DNA from: JAQXDR01 sp038138625
GTDB lineage: Bacteria > Pseudomonadota > Alphaproteobacteria > Rhodobacterales > Rhodobacteraceae
Assembly (NCBI GenBank): GCA_038138625.1
Contig: JAYQEA010000022.1
Location: forward strand, 1-42,635
Direction of reading: 5' to 3'
DNA: 42,635 nt
Shown: piece by piece, positions 42,296-42,635 of the stretch
Numbering within the stretch: the stretch's first letter is position 1
How the letters are laid out: each line of letters starts with the position of its first letter
Program-made: the position numbers and the translations under genes
The notes under the pieces: model-generated
What the model was told of the DNA's origin: nothing
Seen by the model: the letters and a program-made list of their open reading frames with translations, nothing else
The model's database searches: none

Positions 42296-42635
42296 ATGAC
42301 CACTGCAAAGAAGGTGAAGTACCTAAAAATAAACCGTGGGCGGTATTACCACCAACGCCAATACCTGATCAGTTTCGGGAACTGTTGGGTATATCCAAGT
42401 GGCAGATGCCATGTGGAGATGTCAGCTACGCCAAGGCAATTCGGCTTGTCGTAAGTTGAGATAAAGAGCATGATGACCTTTTGGCAAGATTACGCATACC
42501 AGAAAGATACGAAGTTTTAGAGGCTGGAATTCAGAGGTGGTCTCAAAAATTCGGACCAGTCGGTTCGGTGGATCGCATGGCGAAAGCAGTGATCCAGAAT
42601 GAAGAAGCGAAAGAACCATTCTCCCGAGTTCAACG
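42296..42635 (+). pseudogene. Tyrosine-recombinase-like integrase, 5' part, disrupted and cut by window edge
   Basis: Starting at the ATG at 42296 the frame reads MTTAKKVKYLKINRGRYYHQR. One base is then missing near 42359-42360; after that IPDQFRELLGISKWQMPCGD and VSYAKAIRLVVS follow in another frame. An in-frame TGA occurs at 42457-42459, followed by DKEHDDLLARLRIPERYEVL and onward to the window end. The RGRYYxQRRIPxxFRxxLG pattern and the alanine-linked next helix match the N-terminal arm-binding region of phage-type integrases. Position just after tRNA-Tyr 3' end fits an element integrated there. Frameshift and stop could be decay or sequencing errors. The rest lies outside the window. Confidence 0.65.

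Noticed and set aside
1..42635. CRISPR arrays, rRNA genes and complete insertion sequences
   Set aside because: No regularly spaced repeats, no rRNA signatures and no transposase frame with terminal inverted repeats were seen on either strand.

Overview
The window looks like a chromosomal segment from a marine Roseobacter-type alphaproteobacterium (Rhodobacterales). The evidence is gene content: a TCA-cycle block with ethylmalonyl-CoA pathway genes set between mdh and sdhCDAB, a RibBA with a decayed GTP cyclohydrolase half, an mmcB gene behind an alphaproteobacterial GTTC-N7-GTTC SOS box, and several ABC and TRAP importers. No identity search was possible; all assignments come from reading motifs and gene order.

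Region 1 (1-11776) is central carbon metabolism. It holds the start of sucC (cut by the left edge), an alpha/beta hydrolase and mdh on the minus strand. On the plus strand are a TauE/SafE permease, a malyl-CoA thioesterase/lyase-type enzyme (mcl2), NnrU, a DUF1737 protein, mesaconyl-CoA hydratase (mch), a DUF4344 metallopeptidase and sdhCDAB. Mcl2 and Mch handle malyl- and methylmalyl-CoA, Mcl2 can deliver malate to the neighbouring Mdh, and Sdh and Suc complete the oxidative cycle. An identical pair of TGTGATCACA palindromes, 21 bp apart, lies upstream of both sucC and sdhC. Two AACCGGTT palindromes lie between mdh and the permease.

Region 2 (about 12.6-37.5 kb) is a nitrogen-compound catabolic island, mostly on the minus strand. 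It contains two nitrilase-superfamily amidases, one resembling N-carbamoylputrescine amidase, with a polyamine-type ABC importer. Next are a trimethylamine/histamine-dehydrogenase-type flavoprotein, an amidohydrolase, an M20 carbamoyl-amino-acid hydrolase and a TRAP importer. The remainder includes two PuuE-type allantoinase-like proteins, three Asp/Glu-racemase-superfamily proteins, a dihydropyrimidinase/hydantoinase, a GntR/FCD regulator, an amino-acid-type ABC importer and a second amidohydrolase. The enzyme set fits import, ring opening and decarbamoylation of cyclic ureides (hydantoin, dihydropyrimidine or allantoin type) and amines, but the exact substrates cannot be read from the sequence.

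Region 3 (37.8-42.6 kb) is housekeeping: mmcB, the ribBA-ribH-nusB operon, a small zinc-ribbon protein, rlmB and tRNA-Tyr. Directly downstream of the tRNA is the 5' part of a tyrosine-recombinase-like gene carrying a frameshift and a stop codon. This suggests the left edge of a decayed integrated element that continues beyond the window.
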